Below, piece by piece: positions 1 through 9,704 of a stretch of DNA of 44,645 bases (positions are counted from its first letter, which is position 1; each line of letters begins with the position of its first letter). The position numbers and the translations under genes are program-made. Source of the stretch: Propionibacterium sp. (lineage in GTDB: Bacteria > Actinomycetota > Actinomycetes > Propionibacteriales > Propionibacteriaceae); contig DUOQ01000220.1 of assembly GCA_012838755.1 (NCBI GenBank), positions 1 to 44,645 on the forward strand, given 5' to 3'. The notes under the pieces were generated by a model. That model did no database searches and was not told where the DNA came from. It saw nothing but the letters and a program-made list of their open reading frames with translations.

Positions 1-2420
1 CGGCCAGCGAGGGGCGGCCCGTGGCGCTGGCCCAAGCGGTGGAGGAGCCCGCCGGACCCAGCCACACCGTCGCCCACGGTGACGACCTGTGGAGCCTCGC
101 CGAGCGTTACTACGGCGAGGGCGCGCGGTGGCGGACCATCGTCGCGGCCAACCCGACGCTGCTCGCCGACCCCCTGGCGCGGCTCCTCCCGGGCACGGTG
201 CTGGCGATCCCCGACCCGGTGGCGCTCGTCACCGTCCAGCCGGGCGACACCCTGAGCGCCTTGGCGCTCACCCACCTGGGGCAGGCCGACCGGTGGCCCG
301 AGCTCCATGCGCTCAACGCGCACCGCATCACCGACCCCGACCTGATCCTCCCCGGCTGGGTCCTGAAGGTCCCGCTGGCCCTCGGTGCGACGACGGTGCC
401 GGACACCCCACCGCCCCCGGCACCCGCCGAGGTTGATGCACCCGGCGAGGCGTCCACGGCCGACCTTCCGGCCGACCCGGTCCTGCCCGCCGGGGGCGTC
501 GCGTCCGGGGCGAGCGTGGAGGAACCGACCGCCCCCACGGCGCAGACCCTCGCCCCCGACACCGACCACGGGCCCGCGAGCGGTTTCCTGGGCGGGATGA
601 CCGCCCTCTCGGCCGCGGCCGTGCTCGGAGGGATCGGGGTGCGCCGCCGCGTCCAGGCCCACAGCCGCCCGCTCGGGCGCCGGTACGTCCAGCCGACCGG
701 GGAACTGTCCCGCTACGAGGCCGCCCTGACGCAGGTTGCCCCCGACGAGCCCGGCCCCGGCCGGGTCGAACTCCTCGCCCGTGCGATGCGCCTGCTGGCC
801 GCCCACTGGTGGGAGCAGGGGCACGCGGCCCTGCCCCTGGAGCGTGCCTTGGTGGGACCCGACACCGTCGAGTTCACCTTCGGAGCCACCCCGGGCTCGG
901 TCCCTGCGGGGTTCACCCGACTGGGGAACAGCCTCGCCGTCAGCTGGTCGGCCCTCAACGCGCTGCCGGACGCCGACCACCCGGTCGCCTACCCGGCCCT
1001 GGTCACCCTCGGGGAACGGGCCCCCGACCAACTCGTCATGGTCGACATCATGGCGTCGGGCGTCCTCGGCATCCGGGATGACGACGGCCGCGCCGGCGAG
1101 GTGCTCTCCGCCATGCTCGTCGAACTCGCCTGTGCACCGTGGGCGGCCGAACTCGACCTGCTGGTCGTCACCGGGGACCCATCCTTCGCCGACGCCGCCG
1201 GCGACGGGCGCATCAGCTGCGGCCACGAGGTGGAGGACGGCGTGGCCACCGTCGAACGGCTGGTCCAGCAACGCGCGCGGTTCATGACCGGTCGCACCTG
1301 GGATGCCGGACGCCTCGACCCCGACCTGGCCGAGGCCTGGGCCCCCCAGGTGGTGCTGTTCGAGGTCGCCCCCGATGCCGACCAGGTCGCCCGGCTCGAG
1401 GCCGCCGTCGCCGAGCACGCGTGCGGCGTCGCCGCAGTCGCGATCGTGGACCCCGCCCGCGTCACCTCGGTCGACTGGGTCCTCTCCACGGACGCCACGG
1501 GCTCGCGACGCCTGACCGACGCCACCGCCGAGGTCACCCCGCAGACGGTCCCCGCCGAGACGCGGCGGGCCCTCGCGGAACTCCACCACCTCGCCAACAC
1601 CACCACCAGCGAACCCGCCCCCTGGTGGCAGGGACCCACGGAGGACGACGTGAACATCATCGCCCTGCACCCCGCACCCGTTCCGGAGCACCGCACCGGG
1701 CCGCGCCTGAACCTGCTCGGCCCGATCGAGCTCACCGGCTGTGCGGGTCCTGCCCCGAAGCGCGCGCCCCGCCAGCTCATCGAGTACTGCGCCTGGCTGC
1801 TCCTGCACCCCGGCAGTACGCCCCAGCAGATGGGGGCCGCCCTGCACGTCGCCGAGGGCACGCGACGTTCGAACCTCAGCAGGTTGCGGAGCTGGCTGGG
1901 CGACGACCGCTCCGGCGCGCTCTACCTGCCGGACGCCTACTCGGGCCGCATCCAACTGCACGACGAGGTGACCTCCGACTGGGACGAGCTGCTGGTCCTG
2001 ACCGCGGGCGGGATCAACCGGCTCCCGCTCGACCGGTTGCTCACCGCCCTCGAGTTGGTGCGCGGGGCGCCGCTTGCTGACGCGGCCCCCACCCAGTGGG
2101 GCTGGGCCGAGGAGTTCCGCAGCGACGCGGCGTCCCTCATCCGGGACGTGGGCGTCGTGGCCGCTCGGGCGGCCCGCGAGCGGGGCGACCTCGAGACGTC
2201 CCGGTGGGCGGCCAACCGGGCCCTCACGGCGTCCCCCGACGACGAGTTGCTGCTCGGTGAGCGGATCCGCACCGAGCACTCGGCGGGACGCCCCGACGAG
2301 GTGCAGCGCCTGGTGACCCGGGTGACGCGCACCGCCCGGACCCTCGGCGTCGACCTGCTCCCCGAGACGATCGACCTGTGCCAGGAGGTGCTCGAGGGCC
2401 GGATCCGTGCGCGGGCCTGA
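1..2420 (+). CDS. LysM / BTAD (SARP-like) domain protein, 5' end cut by the window
   Basis: The reading frame is open from base 3, so the gene probably begins upstream of the window; the first possible in-window start is a GTG at 21. Counting from that GTG, two LysM modules lie at about residues 16-63 and 69-118, then a Pro/Ala-rich linker, and one hydrophobic segment at about 188-205 followed by Arg residues. A large central region comes next. At about 560-795 a winged-helix plus helical bacterial transcriptional activation domain (BTAD) is arranged as in SARP/AfsR regulators. LysM modules bind peptidoglycan and BTADs are found in transcription activators, so the protein looks like a membrane-anchored envelope sensor or regulator. 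Proteins of this layout often sit near Tad/Flp pilus genes, which would be outside the window. The function is inferred. Confidence 0.8.
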   Translation, partial: ASEGRPVALAQAVEEPAGPSHTVAHGDDLWSLAERYYGEGARWRTIVAANPTLLADPLARLLPGTVLAIPDPVALVTVQPGDTLSALALTHLGQADRWPELHALNAHRITDPDLILPGWVLKVPLALGATTVPDTPPPPAPAEVDAPGEASTADLPADPVLPAGGVASGASVEEPTAPTAQTLAPDTDHGPASGFLGGMTALSAAAVLGGIGVRRRVQAHSRPLGRRYVQPTGELSRYEAALTQVAPDEPGPGRVELLARAMRLLAAHWWEQGHAALPLERALVGPDTVEFTFGATPGSVPAGFTRLGNSLAVSWSALNALPDADHPVAYPALVTLGERAPDQLVMVDIMASGVLGIRDDDGRAGEVLSAMLVELACAPWAAELDLLVVTGDPSFADAAGDGRISCGHEVEDGVATVERLVQQRARFMTGRTWDAGRLDPDLAEAWAPQVVLFEVAPDADQVARLEAAVAEHACGVAAVAIVDPARVTSVDWVLSTDATGSRRLTDATAEVTPQTVPAETRRALAELHHLANTTTSEPAPWWQGPTEDDVNIIALHPAPVPEHRTGPRLNLLGPIELTGCAGPAPKRAPRQLIEYCAWLLLHPGSTPQQMGAALHVAEGTRRSNLSRLRSWLGDDRSGALYLPDAYSGRIQLHDEVTSDWDELLVLTAGGINRLPLDRLLTALELVRGAPLADAAPTQWGWAEEFRSDAASLIRDVGVVAARAARERGDLETSRWAANRALTASPDDELLLGERIRTEHSAGRPDEVQRLVTRVTRTARTLGVDLLPETIDLCQEVLEGRIRARA

Positions 2421-2421
2421 G

Positions 2422-2436
2422 GCCCCACCGCGGGGC
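2422..2436. terminator. Short GC hairpin in the convergent gap
   Basis: GCCCC-accgc-GGGGC fills the 15-bp gap between the LysM/BTAD gene and the convergent small membrane gene. It has no U-tract, so a bidirectional terminator role is only a guess. Confidence 0.35.
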
Positions 2437-2612
2437 TACATCGGGAAGATGATCCCTGACTGCACGATCCAGATGCCCACGGTCATCAGGATCAGGGCGA
2501 TGGCCACCACGATCACGGTGATCCGCAGGCCGAGGCTGCGGCGGGGCGCCGGATCGTCCTCGGGGTGCTCGCGGAGCTCCTCGGGCCAGTCCAGGGACTC
2601 GTGGTCGCTCAT
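2436..2612 (-). CDS. Small single-pass membrane protein, 58 aa
   Basis: The 58-residue protein starts MSDHESLDWPEELREHPEDD, an acidic N-terminal half, then has RR and one strongly hydrophobic segment (about residues 31-50) and ends in GIIFPM. The charge pattern suggests a single-pass membrane protein. Its ATG overlaps the TGA of the upstream 43-aa gene as ATGA, so it is probably translationally coupled as the last gene of a three-gene operon. I do not recognise a family. The ordered overlaps, hydrophobic segment and convergence with the LysM/BTAD gene support it as a real gene rather than a chance frame. Confidence 0.6.
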   Translation of the reverse strand: MSDHESLDWPEELREHPEDDPAPRRSLGLRITVIVVAIALILMTVGIWIVQSGIIFPM

Positions 2613-2740
2613 GCGCCCACCCAGAAGAACGCGGCGAGGACGAGGAACAGCCCGCCCAGCATCGCCAGCACCCCGAGCACGAGGGCGACGATGGCGACGA
2701 TCTTGAACCAGTCGGGGCGGCGGGGGCCAGCCACGGGCAT
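2609..2740 (-). CDS. Tiny membrane protein, 43 aa
   Basis: A 43-residue protein starts [20 protein letters not shown] and is then almost entirely hydrophobic (about residues 13-40), ending FFWVGA. It is probably a single hairpin or single-pass helix in the membrane. Its ATG overlaps the stop of the GDPD-like gene (ATGA), and its own stop overlaps the next start, giving tight translational coupling on both sides. The function is unknown. It could be a small partner of the GDPD-like protein, but no homology is recognised. Confidence 0.55.
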   Translation of the reverse strand: MPVAGPRRPDWFKIVAIVALVLGVLAMLGGLFLVLAAFFWVGA

Positions 2741-3606
2741 CAGTCGCGCTCGCGGCGCTGGCGCAGGTGGTACAGCAGCCAGGGCAGCTCGGTCTGCACG
2801 GCGTCCACCCCCAGGTTGAACAGCCGCGACCAGGCCGCCGACGGGCTCTCGGCGAGCGCCTTCTCGTCGTCGTGGCCGGCGAACAGCGGGATGCCGGTCG
2901 TCAGGGTCTCGGAGTTCACCCACGTGAGCAGCTTGTCGCGGCGCAGCCGCTGCATGACCTCGGCGTCGAACCACGGCGAGTCCTCGTCGTGGGCGATGAT
3001 CTCGACGCCCACCAGGTTGATCTCGGGGTCATGGATCGGCAGCGCCCGGACCTCGTCGAGGGTGTAGCAGATCGCGAGCACCGGGTACTTCGTCCGGTGC
3101 TGGCGCAGCCGGTCGAGCGCCTGGCCCTCCCAGGCGGGCACCTTGAGCAGCACCTGGCCGGGCATGCCGAGCCCGTCCAGCACACGCAACAGGGTGGGCC
3201 AGCGCCACCACGAGCGGTCGAGGGCGAAGACGAACGGCCGGTCCTTGAACTCCCCGAGCAGGGCCGTCAGTCGCTCGACGCGCTGGCGGCGGCCGGGCCG
3301 GTCCTTCCAGTGGTAGGAGAGCTCGCCGATCTCGCCGGCGGTCATGGCCTGGATGTTGCGGTCCACGCCCAGGAACTCGGACTCGAACCCGTCGTGGAAG
3401 GCGAAGAACACGTGGTCGACGCTGCTCGAGACGTCGATCTTCACGATGTCGGCCCCCGACAACAGGGCGGCGCGCGTCGCGAGGGTCGTGTTGGACGGGA
3501 CGCTGCCGATGCTCACCCCGCCGTGCGAGACCACCAAGGGGTGGTGCGCCGCGGCCAAACGGTTCAGCAGCGCGTTCGTGTCGGCGTGGATGGAGGCTCC
3601 GAACAA
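2740..3606 (-). CDS. GDPD-like (glycerophosphodiester phosphodiesterase fold) protein with degenerate active site
   Basis: The 288-residue protein has the N-terminal GDPD pattern: [16 protein letters not shown] and a conserved HD in FAFHDGFE, with TIM-barrel-like spacing. In the family, HRG, ENT and ExD carry catalytic and metal-binding residues. Here Arg is Gly, the Glu of ENT is Ser and the Glu of ExD is Lys, so classic metal-dependent hydrolysis of glycerophosphodiesters is doubtful. No signal peptide is visible. A TTG start at 3606 is chosen because AAGGAG sits 6-7 nt before it; a longer TTG start at 3630 lacks such a site. A TAGACT -10-like box lies at 3661-3666 on this strand. It heads a three-gene operon with two tiny membrane proteins. 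Confidence 0.7.
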   Translation of the reverse strand: MFGASIHADTNALLNRLAAAHHPLVVSHGGVSIGSVPSNTTLATRAALLSGADIVKIDVSSSVDHVFFAFHDGFESEFLGVDRNIQAMTAGEIGELSYHWKDRPGRRQRVERLTALLGEFKDRPFVFALDRSWWRWPTLLRVLDGLGMPGQVLLKVPAWEGQALDRLRQHRTKYPVLAICYTLDEVRALPIHDPEINLVGVEIIAHDEDSPWFDAEVMQRLRRDKLLTWVNSETLTTGIPLFAGHDDEKALAESPSAAWSRLFNLGVDAVQTELPWLLYHLRQRRERD

Positions 3607-3770
3607 AGCGCTACTCCTTGTGGCAGCCAAATTGTCAGCTGGGTGATGTGGGCATCCCCCAGTCTACGGGTAGGCAGGGCTCCGGGGGAGCGAAGCCGGC
3701 CGATCACCGCGGCAGGCGTCCGCGGAGGGTTTCGTGGAAAGATGGTGGGGCCTGCGACGAAGGAGTGGAA

Positions 3771-5465
<1,695 letters not shown>

Positions 5466-5995
5466 TCCCGGGTCGTCGCGCCCGCCACTCCTCGGCGGTG
5501 ATCGCGAACTGCCGGTGGAAGGTGGGCCGGTCGAGGAACCACGTGGCGTCCCCGCGCCCGGTCTCGGTCATGCCGATCCGCTGCAGGATGCGGACCGAGG
5601 CCGGGTTGGCGTCGGCCGCCTCGGCCCAGACCTCGGCCAGGCGCAGGACGGTGAACGCGTGCTCCAGCCCGGCGCGCGCCAGGGCGGTGCCGAGTCCGCG
5701 TCCCCAGCGCTCGCGCCCCCCGACGAGGTAGCCGAGCTCGCGGCGTCCGGGTTCGGTTCCGCGCAGGTCGACGTAGCCGACGACCTCGTCGCCCGCCACC
5801 CCGGCCAGACGGACGATCCCGGGCGGCAGGTCGGCCACCAGCTCGGCCCACCGCACGCGGCGCTCGGCGGGGGCGAGGTCCCGCGACCAGCCCGCCTCGT
5901 CGCAGAACAGCAGGTCGTCGCCCCAGGCGGCCATCACCTCGGCGTCGCCGGGTTCGAGTGGGCGCAGCCGGACGCCGTGGGTCACCATGCGCGTC

Positions 5996-6001
5996 ACCCT
6001 A
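5996..6001 (-). promoter_or_regulatory. -10 element of leaderless GNAT gene
   Basis: TAGGGT on the minus strand, then 7 nt, then the ATG at 5988. The start codon would be at or next to +1. Confidence 0.5.
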
Positions 6002-6019
6002 GCCGTGGGTCGGACGTCG

Positions 6020-6045
6020 ACGGAGGACGGGGGTCCGTCCTCCGT
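6020..6045. terminator. Perfect 11-bp stem, 4-nt loop
   Basis: ACGGAGGACGG-gggt-CCGTCCTCCGT lies between the alpha/beta hydrolase and GNAT genes, both on the minus strand. It could terminate the hydrolase transcript. It also covers the -35 region expected for the GNAT gene, so an operator role is possible. A second, shorter hairpin GGGGGC-ttgc-GCCCCC is at 6104-6119. Confidence 0.5.
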
Positions 6046-6143
6046 GGATGGGCCGGACCCCCGGGGCGCGAGTGCGCTGCGCCCAGCGTGCCGCACGGGC
6101 GCAGGGGGCTTGCGCCCCCGCTCTCCCTGCGGGTCGACGGGGA

Positions 6144-7043
6144 TCAGCCCTGGTGGCCCTCCAACCCGCACGCGCGGCGCAGGAAGGCGTCGACGCGGGC
6201 GATGTAGCCCGGGCGGTCGAGGAAGTAGCCCTCGCAATGGTCCGCGCCCTCGAACGTGACCAGCTCGCCCGGGCCCGCGGCGTCCGCAAGCAGCTCGGCA
6301 TGGGTGTAGGGGATGACGCGGTCGCGCGTCCCGTGCAGGAGGAGCACCGGGCGGGGGGCGAGCGAGCCGATGGCGTCCAGGGGGCGCACCTGGCCGTAGG
6401 AGTAGCCGTAGCGCAGGCGGTTGACGAGGTCGGCGACGGGGACGATCGGCTGTGACGGCAGCCGGTAGCGACGGTAGTTGGCGGCCACGACGTCGCCCAT
6501 CGTCGCGAACGGGGAGTCGAGCACGAACGCCTGCACGCGCTCGTCCGTCGCCCCCTCGAGGATGGCGGTGGACGCCCCCATCGAGAAGCCGACCACGACG
6601 ACGCGGGCGTCGGGACGACGGGCGGCCGCGAGGTCGATCGCCGCCCGCAGGTCGGCCTGCTCGTGGTGCGACAGCGACTGCGGTCCGTCGCCGGAGTCGC
6701 CGTTGCCCCGGAAGTCGAACAGCAGCACGCTGTGCCCGGCCCGCCACAGGCCCGACCCGATGCCGAGCATGTCGGACTTGGTCCCGCGGTGGCCGTGGGC
6801 GCACACCACGACCAGCTCCGAGCCGGGGGAGTCGAGCCACCAGCCGGCCAGGGGGACTCCGTCGCCGGAGGCGAACAGGACGTCCTCGGAGTCGGCGCGC
6901 ACCTCGAACGGGGTGAACGCGTAGTCGGGCCACGGACGCCGCGGCCCGTTGAGGCTCCAGGCGGTGTAGCCGGCGACCCCGAGGGCCCCCACCCCGATCC
7001 CGGCGGAAAGTGCTCCCAGGGCGGTGGTGAGGCGGCGACGCAT
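6144..7043 (-). CDS. Alpha/beta hydrolase with N-terminal membrane anchor
   Basis: The 299-residue protein has an N-terminal Arg-rich start and a hydrophobic segment (about residues 7-31) that should anchor or export it. The alpha/beta hydrolase core follows: HGHRG (83-87) for the oxyanion hole, GFSMGAS with nucleophile Ser154, HGTRD with Asp241, and ADHCEG with His269. This complete triad predicts an active serine esterase, lipase or acyl-peptidase-like enzyme; the substrate is unknown. The ATG at 7043 is preceded by TAGGAT with a 6-nt gap, so its transcript may be leaderless. The TAG of that hexamer is also the stop codon of the upstream gene. Confidence 0.85.
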   Translation of the reverse strand: MRRRLTTALGALSAGIGVGALGVAGYTAWSLNGPRRPWPDYAFTPFEVRADSEDVLFASGDGVPLAGWWLDSPGSELVVVCAHGHRGTKSDMLGIGSGLWRAGHSVLLFDFRGNGDSGDGPQSLSHHEQADLRAAIDLAAARRPDARVVVVGFSMGASTAILEGATDERVQAFVLDSPFATMGDVVAANYRRYRLPSQPIVPVADLVNRLRYGYSYGQVRPLDAIGSLAPRPVLLLHGTRDRVIPYTHAELLADAAGPGELVTFEGADHCEGYFLDRPGYIARVDAFLRRACGLEGHQG

Positions 7044-7049
7044 ACCCCG

Positions 7050-7055
7050 ATCCTA
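7050..7055 (-). promoter_or_regulatory. -10 element sharing the upstream gene's stop codon
   Basis: TAGGAT, 6 nt before the ATG at 7043. Its first three bases are the TAG stop of the gene ending at 7053. Confidence 0.5.
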
Positions 7056-7997
7056 GTGAGCGTCGCCGCGCAGGATGCCGACGAGAAGTGCGGTGGTGCG
7101 CTCGGCGGGGACGACGCCGTCCGGGCCCGGCTGGCGTGCGAAGTAGCTGCCGCGGCCGTCGTGGCGCACCGGTCCGCCGTCGAGCACCGTCACCCGTCCG
7201 TCGGCGACGGCGTGGTGCCACGTCGAACCCCGCATCATCGGCCACCGCCCGGTGAACGCGATGGGCCCGAGCAGCCGCAGGCGGTCGCGGGTCCCGCGGA
7301 TGTCCCACAGGTGCTCGACGTGGTCGAGCGCGGGGTCGTCGCCGAACACCCCACCCACCGAGATGACCGACACCCGCATGCCCAGCAGGGTCAGCAGCGT
7401 GGACGCCCCGAGCGCCATCTGGGCGCCGCCGCTGAACCCGATCAGGGTGACCGGGACGCCGCAGCCCGGCACCCAGCCCTCCCGGTCGAGGGAGCGCACG
7501 ACCTGCTGCGCCAGGCCGGCGTTGAACGTGGGTCCGTAGCGCGGATCGGCCGAGACCAGCACCTGCAGCGTGTTCCGGACGTGGATCAGCCGGGCGGCGA
7601 TGCTCTCCCGGCGGACCCGGCGGTGCCGTTCGAGCCGCTCCCACAGCCAGCGCGTCGCGCGCTGCAGCAGGTTGCGGTTCTCCACCGAGTAGGGGAACAC
7701 GTCGGCGAGCACCGTGACCTTCGGCAGGGCCGCGCGCACGGCGTCCAGCACGGCGACCTCGCGCACGCTGAGGCCGTCACCCGAGACCAGCCCGACCCCC
7801 GACAGGTGGACCACGAAGCGCTCCGGCAGCGGGCCGGGCGCCGCGGGTGTGGGCGCGCCCAGCCGGGCGAAGGTGCGCCGGGTCTCGATGGCGCCGCGCC
7901 GGGACCACCAGCGCAGGGACTCCAACGGGGCGAGGAGGGCGAAGACGAACAGCAGCACCAACGCGCTGCCGAGCAACCAGGTCGTCCAGGTGATCAC
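7053..7997 (-). CDS. Membrane-anchored protein with GxSxG motif, function unknown
   Basis: The 314-residue protein begins with a GTG that overlaps the upstream TGA as GTGA, indicating translational coupling. Residues about 7-27 form a single hydrophobic anchor. The soluble part contains a strand RFVVHLSGVG and the motif LIGFSGGAQ (Ser189), which looks like an alpha/beta-hydrolase nucleophile elbow. The rest of the triad is not clear to me, so it may be a divergent or inactive hydrolase. It forms an operon with the multi-pass protein encoded immediately upstream. I do not recognise a named family. Confidence 0.65.
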   Translation of the reverse strand: MITWTTWLLGSALVLLFVFALLAPLESLRWWSRRGAIETRRTFARLGAPTPAAPGPLPERFVVHLSGVGLVSGDGLSVREVAVLDAVRAALPKVTVLADVFPYSVENRNLLQRATRWLWERLERHRRVRRESIAARLIHVRNTLQVLVSADPRYGPTFNAGLAQQVVRSLDREGWVPGCGVPVTLIGFSGGAQMALGASTLLTLLGMRVSVISVGGVFGDDPALDHVEHLWDIRGTRDRLRLLGPIAFTGRWPMMRGSTWHHAVADGRVTVLDGGPVRHDGRGSYFARQPGPDGVVPAERTTALLVGILRGDAH

Positions 7998-8662
7998 GAC
8001 GCCTCGACCTCCCGGGGTTGCCGCTGCGCGCCGACGGGCACGAAGGGCGTCCCGGCGAGGATGTCGCGGCTGGTCACCAGGACGGGCTGGTCGGACACCA
8101 GCGACCAAGCCCTGGACGCCAGCCAGCCCAGCGGCGCTGCGACCAGCCGGGAGAGCACCTGGACGACGAGCCAGCCGGACGCCACCACCAACAGCGCCTG
8201 CCAGGCCGGCATCGCGTACGCCGCCGCCAGCAGCAGGAAGAGCACCAGCACCGACCACAGTTGCAGCAGCCGGCCCATGGCCAGTCCGATGTGGGGCACG
8301 AACGTGAGGGCGTTGAACACCTGCGGTGCCAGGGCGAGCAGGAACACGGTGACCACGGTCTCGACGGGCAGGACGTGACGCGTCACCAGCGAGGCCACAC
8401 CCCACGTGACGGTCGCCTCGACGACGCGCAGGACCGTCACCCACACGAGGCCGAGCGCCCCGGCGATGAGGGCGCGCACCCCGCGCACGCGGTTGAGGTA
8501 GAGGATCCCCGTGTGGGCGATCCCGGTCGAGAGCCAGGCCAGGACGGCGACGCCGAACGCGCCCCAGAGGGGAGGGTCGGACGCGAGGCGACGCGCGACG
8601 TTCTCGTCGCGGGTGAGGACCTCGGCGACGAGCGTCAGCGTGGCGGCCAGCGCGTCGAGCAC
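7994..8662 (-). CDS. Multi-pass membrane protein (Yip1-like topology)
   Basis: The 222-residue protein begins with GTG and has about five hydrophobic segments, at roughly residues 30-55, 63-95, 100-120, 125-150 and 155-180. The N-terminus carries a short charged helix with TRDENVARRL and the C-terminus is polar. The arrangement resembles bacterial Yip1-family or channel-like integral membrane proteins, but the match is only by topology. Its stop codon overlaps the GTG of the downstream GxSxG protein, so the two products probably act together at the membrane. A weak -10-like CATGAT lies 6 nt before the start. Confidence 0.65.
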   Translation of the reverse strand: MLDALAATLTLVAEVLTRDENVARRLASDPPLWGAFGVAVLAWLSTGIAHTGILYLNRVRGVRALIAGALGLVWVTVLRVVEATVTWGVASLVTRHVLPVETVVTVFLLALAPQVFNALTFVPHIGLAMGRLLQLWSVLVLFLLLAAAYAMPAWQALLVVASGWLVVQVLSRLVAAPLGWLASRAWSLVSDQPVLVTSRDILAGTPFVPVGAQRQPREVEAS

Positions 8663-8826
8663 AGCCGCATCATGCCCCAGCCGTCAGCGGGACCGGTGGG
8701 GGTGACCAGTCCGGGCTCCACGCGTGACCCGCCGGCAAGCTTTCAGGTCGGGACCCATTCCTGAGTAGTACTTAAGTGTGACAATGGTGCTTTCGGGTCA
8801 TCCCTGAGGCTGATTTGCTAGTCAGG

Positions 8827-8840
8827 GGGGAGTTCTCCCC
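8827..8840. promoter_or_regulatory. 14-bp palindrome GGGGAG-TT-CTCCCC
   Basis: A perfect dyad 24 bp upstream of the -10 element of the small membrane-protein gene at 8877. The same GGGGAG-NN-CTCCCC dyad occurs upstream of the RHS and WXG100 genes (35468-35481, 36864-36877), so it may be a shared operator. Confidence 0.5.
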
Positions 8841-8858
8841 CTTCCCTAAGTCACAGGA

Positions 8859-8871
8859 AATTCTTAGAATT
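8859..8871 (+). promoter_or_regulatory. -10 element inside a 13-bp palindrome, leaderless start
   Basis: AATTCT-T-AGAATT is a perfect inverted repeat. It contains TAGAAT (8865-8870), which ends 6 nt before the ATG at 8877. It lies in an AT-richer pocket within the 214-bp gap 8663-8876, which holds no gene. Confidence 0.5.
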
Positions 8872-8876
8872 GGGGC

Positions 8877-9320
8877 ATGCGCAACCCCACCGCACTCGAC
8901 GCCCTAGCCCGGTGGCTCGTCCTGAGCCTCGCGGGTGTGGGCCTGTTCGCGCTCATCCCCGGCACCTCCTACGCCGCGCCCGGCTTCGCCTCGACGCGCT
9001 GGTTCTTCGCGCTCCACCCGGTGCAGGTGATCGCGCTCGGCATGATTGCGCTCGCGTGGGTGCTGTTCGTGGTGCACGTGGCGCTGCTGCGCGGCCCGTG
9101 GCTGCGCGACCCGGTCGGCCTCGGCCTCGGGGCGCTCGCCCTGGTGTCGGTGGGCGGGTGCATCGCCGCACTCACCCTGGGGGTCGGGGAGTCGATCGTC
9201 GCGACCGCCGTCGTGTCGGTGGCCCTCCACGTGGCGTTCTGCCTGCGGGTCGACCGCCTCGCGCGCGGCGAGGTGACCCCTGCGGTGCGCCGTCGCGCCC
9301 CGCAGGGTTCGCGAGCGTAG
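8877..9320 (+). CDS. Small four-helix membrane protein, unknown
   Basis: The 147-residue protein has four predicted hydrophobic helices: about 10-33, 45-70, 80-105 and 108-125. The first looks like an uncleaved signal anchor, with ALIPGTSYAAPGF following it. The C-terminus is basic (AVRRRAPQGSRA) and probably cytoplasmic. No catalytic motif is visible and I do not recognise the family. It is transcribed alone, convergent with trxA, with only 3 bp between the stop codons. The upstream gap carries a TAGAAT box 6 nt before the ATG and a 14-bp GGGGAG/CTCCCC dyad, so expression is probably regulated. Confidence 0.65.
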   Translation: MRNPTALDALARWLVLSLAGVGLFALIPGTSYAAPGFASTRWFFALHPVQVIALGMIALAWVLFVVHVALLRGPWLRDPVGLGLGALALVSVGGCIAALTLGVGESIVATAVVSVALHVAFCLRVDRLARGEVTPAVRRRAPQGSRA

Positions 9321-9323
9321 GGC

Positions 9324-9641
9324 TCAGAGGTACTCGTCGAGCGCCTTCAGGATGGCGCCCTTCCCCTTGCTGCCCGTCAGGGACTGGACGACCTCGCCGT
9401 TCACGAACAGCTGCAGCGTGGGGATGCTCATGATCCCGTACTGCATCGGCGTGTTCGGGTTGTCGTTGGTGTCGAGCTTGAGGAACGTGATCTTGTCGCC
9501 GTACTCGCGGTCGAGTTCCTCGATGATCGGGGCGATCTGCTTGCACGGGGTGCACCAGTCGGCCCAGTAGTCGACCAGCACGGGCTTGTCGGACTTCAGG
9601 ACGTCGGCGGCGAAGGTGGCGTCGGTGACGGCGGCGACCAT
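9324..9641 (-). CDS. trxA: Thioredoxin
   Basis: The 105-residue protein is a full-length classical thioredoxin. The active site WCTPC sits at residues 29-33, preceded by VLVDYWAD, and the cis-Pro region is IMSIPTLQLFVNG. It reduces protein disulfides in the cytosol using electrons from thioredoxin reductase; a trxB gene lies 3.3 kb away on the same strand. GAGGAG before the ATG is a good ribosome site. A TAGCAT -10-like box is at 9678-9683 on this strand. In many actinobacteria trxA directly follows trxB; here a three-gene insert lies between them. Confidence 0.95.
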   Translation of the reverse strand: MVAAVTDATFAADVLKSDKPVLVDYWADWCTPCKQIAPIIEELDREYGDKITFLKLDTNDNPNTPMQYGIMSIPTLQLFVNGEVVQSLTGSKGKGAILKALDEYL

Positions 9642-9670
9642 GGGGACTCCTCAGGGATCGTGGCGTGAGC

Positions 9671-9704
9671 GGCCTCCATGCTAACCGGTGCGTAACCTGA
9701 GGCC
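9671..9704 (+). promoter_or_regulatory. Leaderless promoter and inverted repeat before the MerR-HEAT gene
   Basis: TAACCT (9693-9698) ends 6 nt before the ATG at 9705. GGCCTC (9671-9676) and GAGGCC (9699-9704) are inverted arms flanking the -10. Autoregulation by the encoded MerR-type protein is plausible but unproven. Confidence 0.4.
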
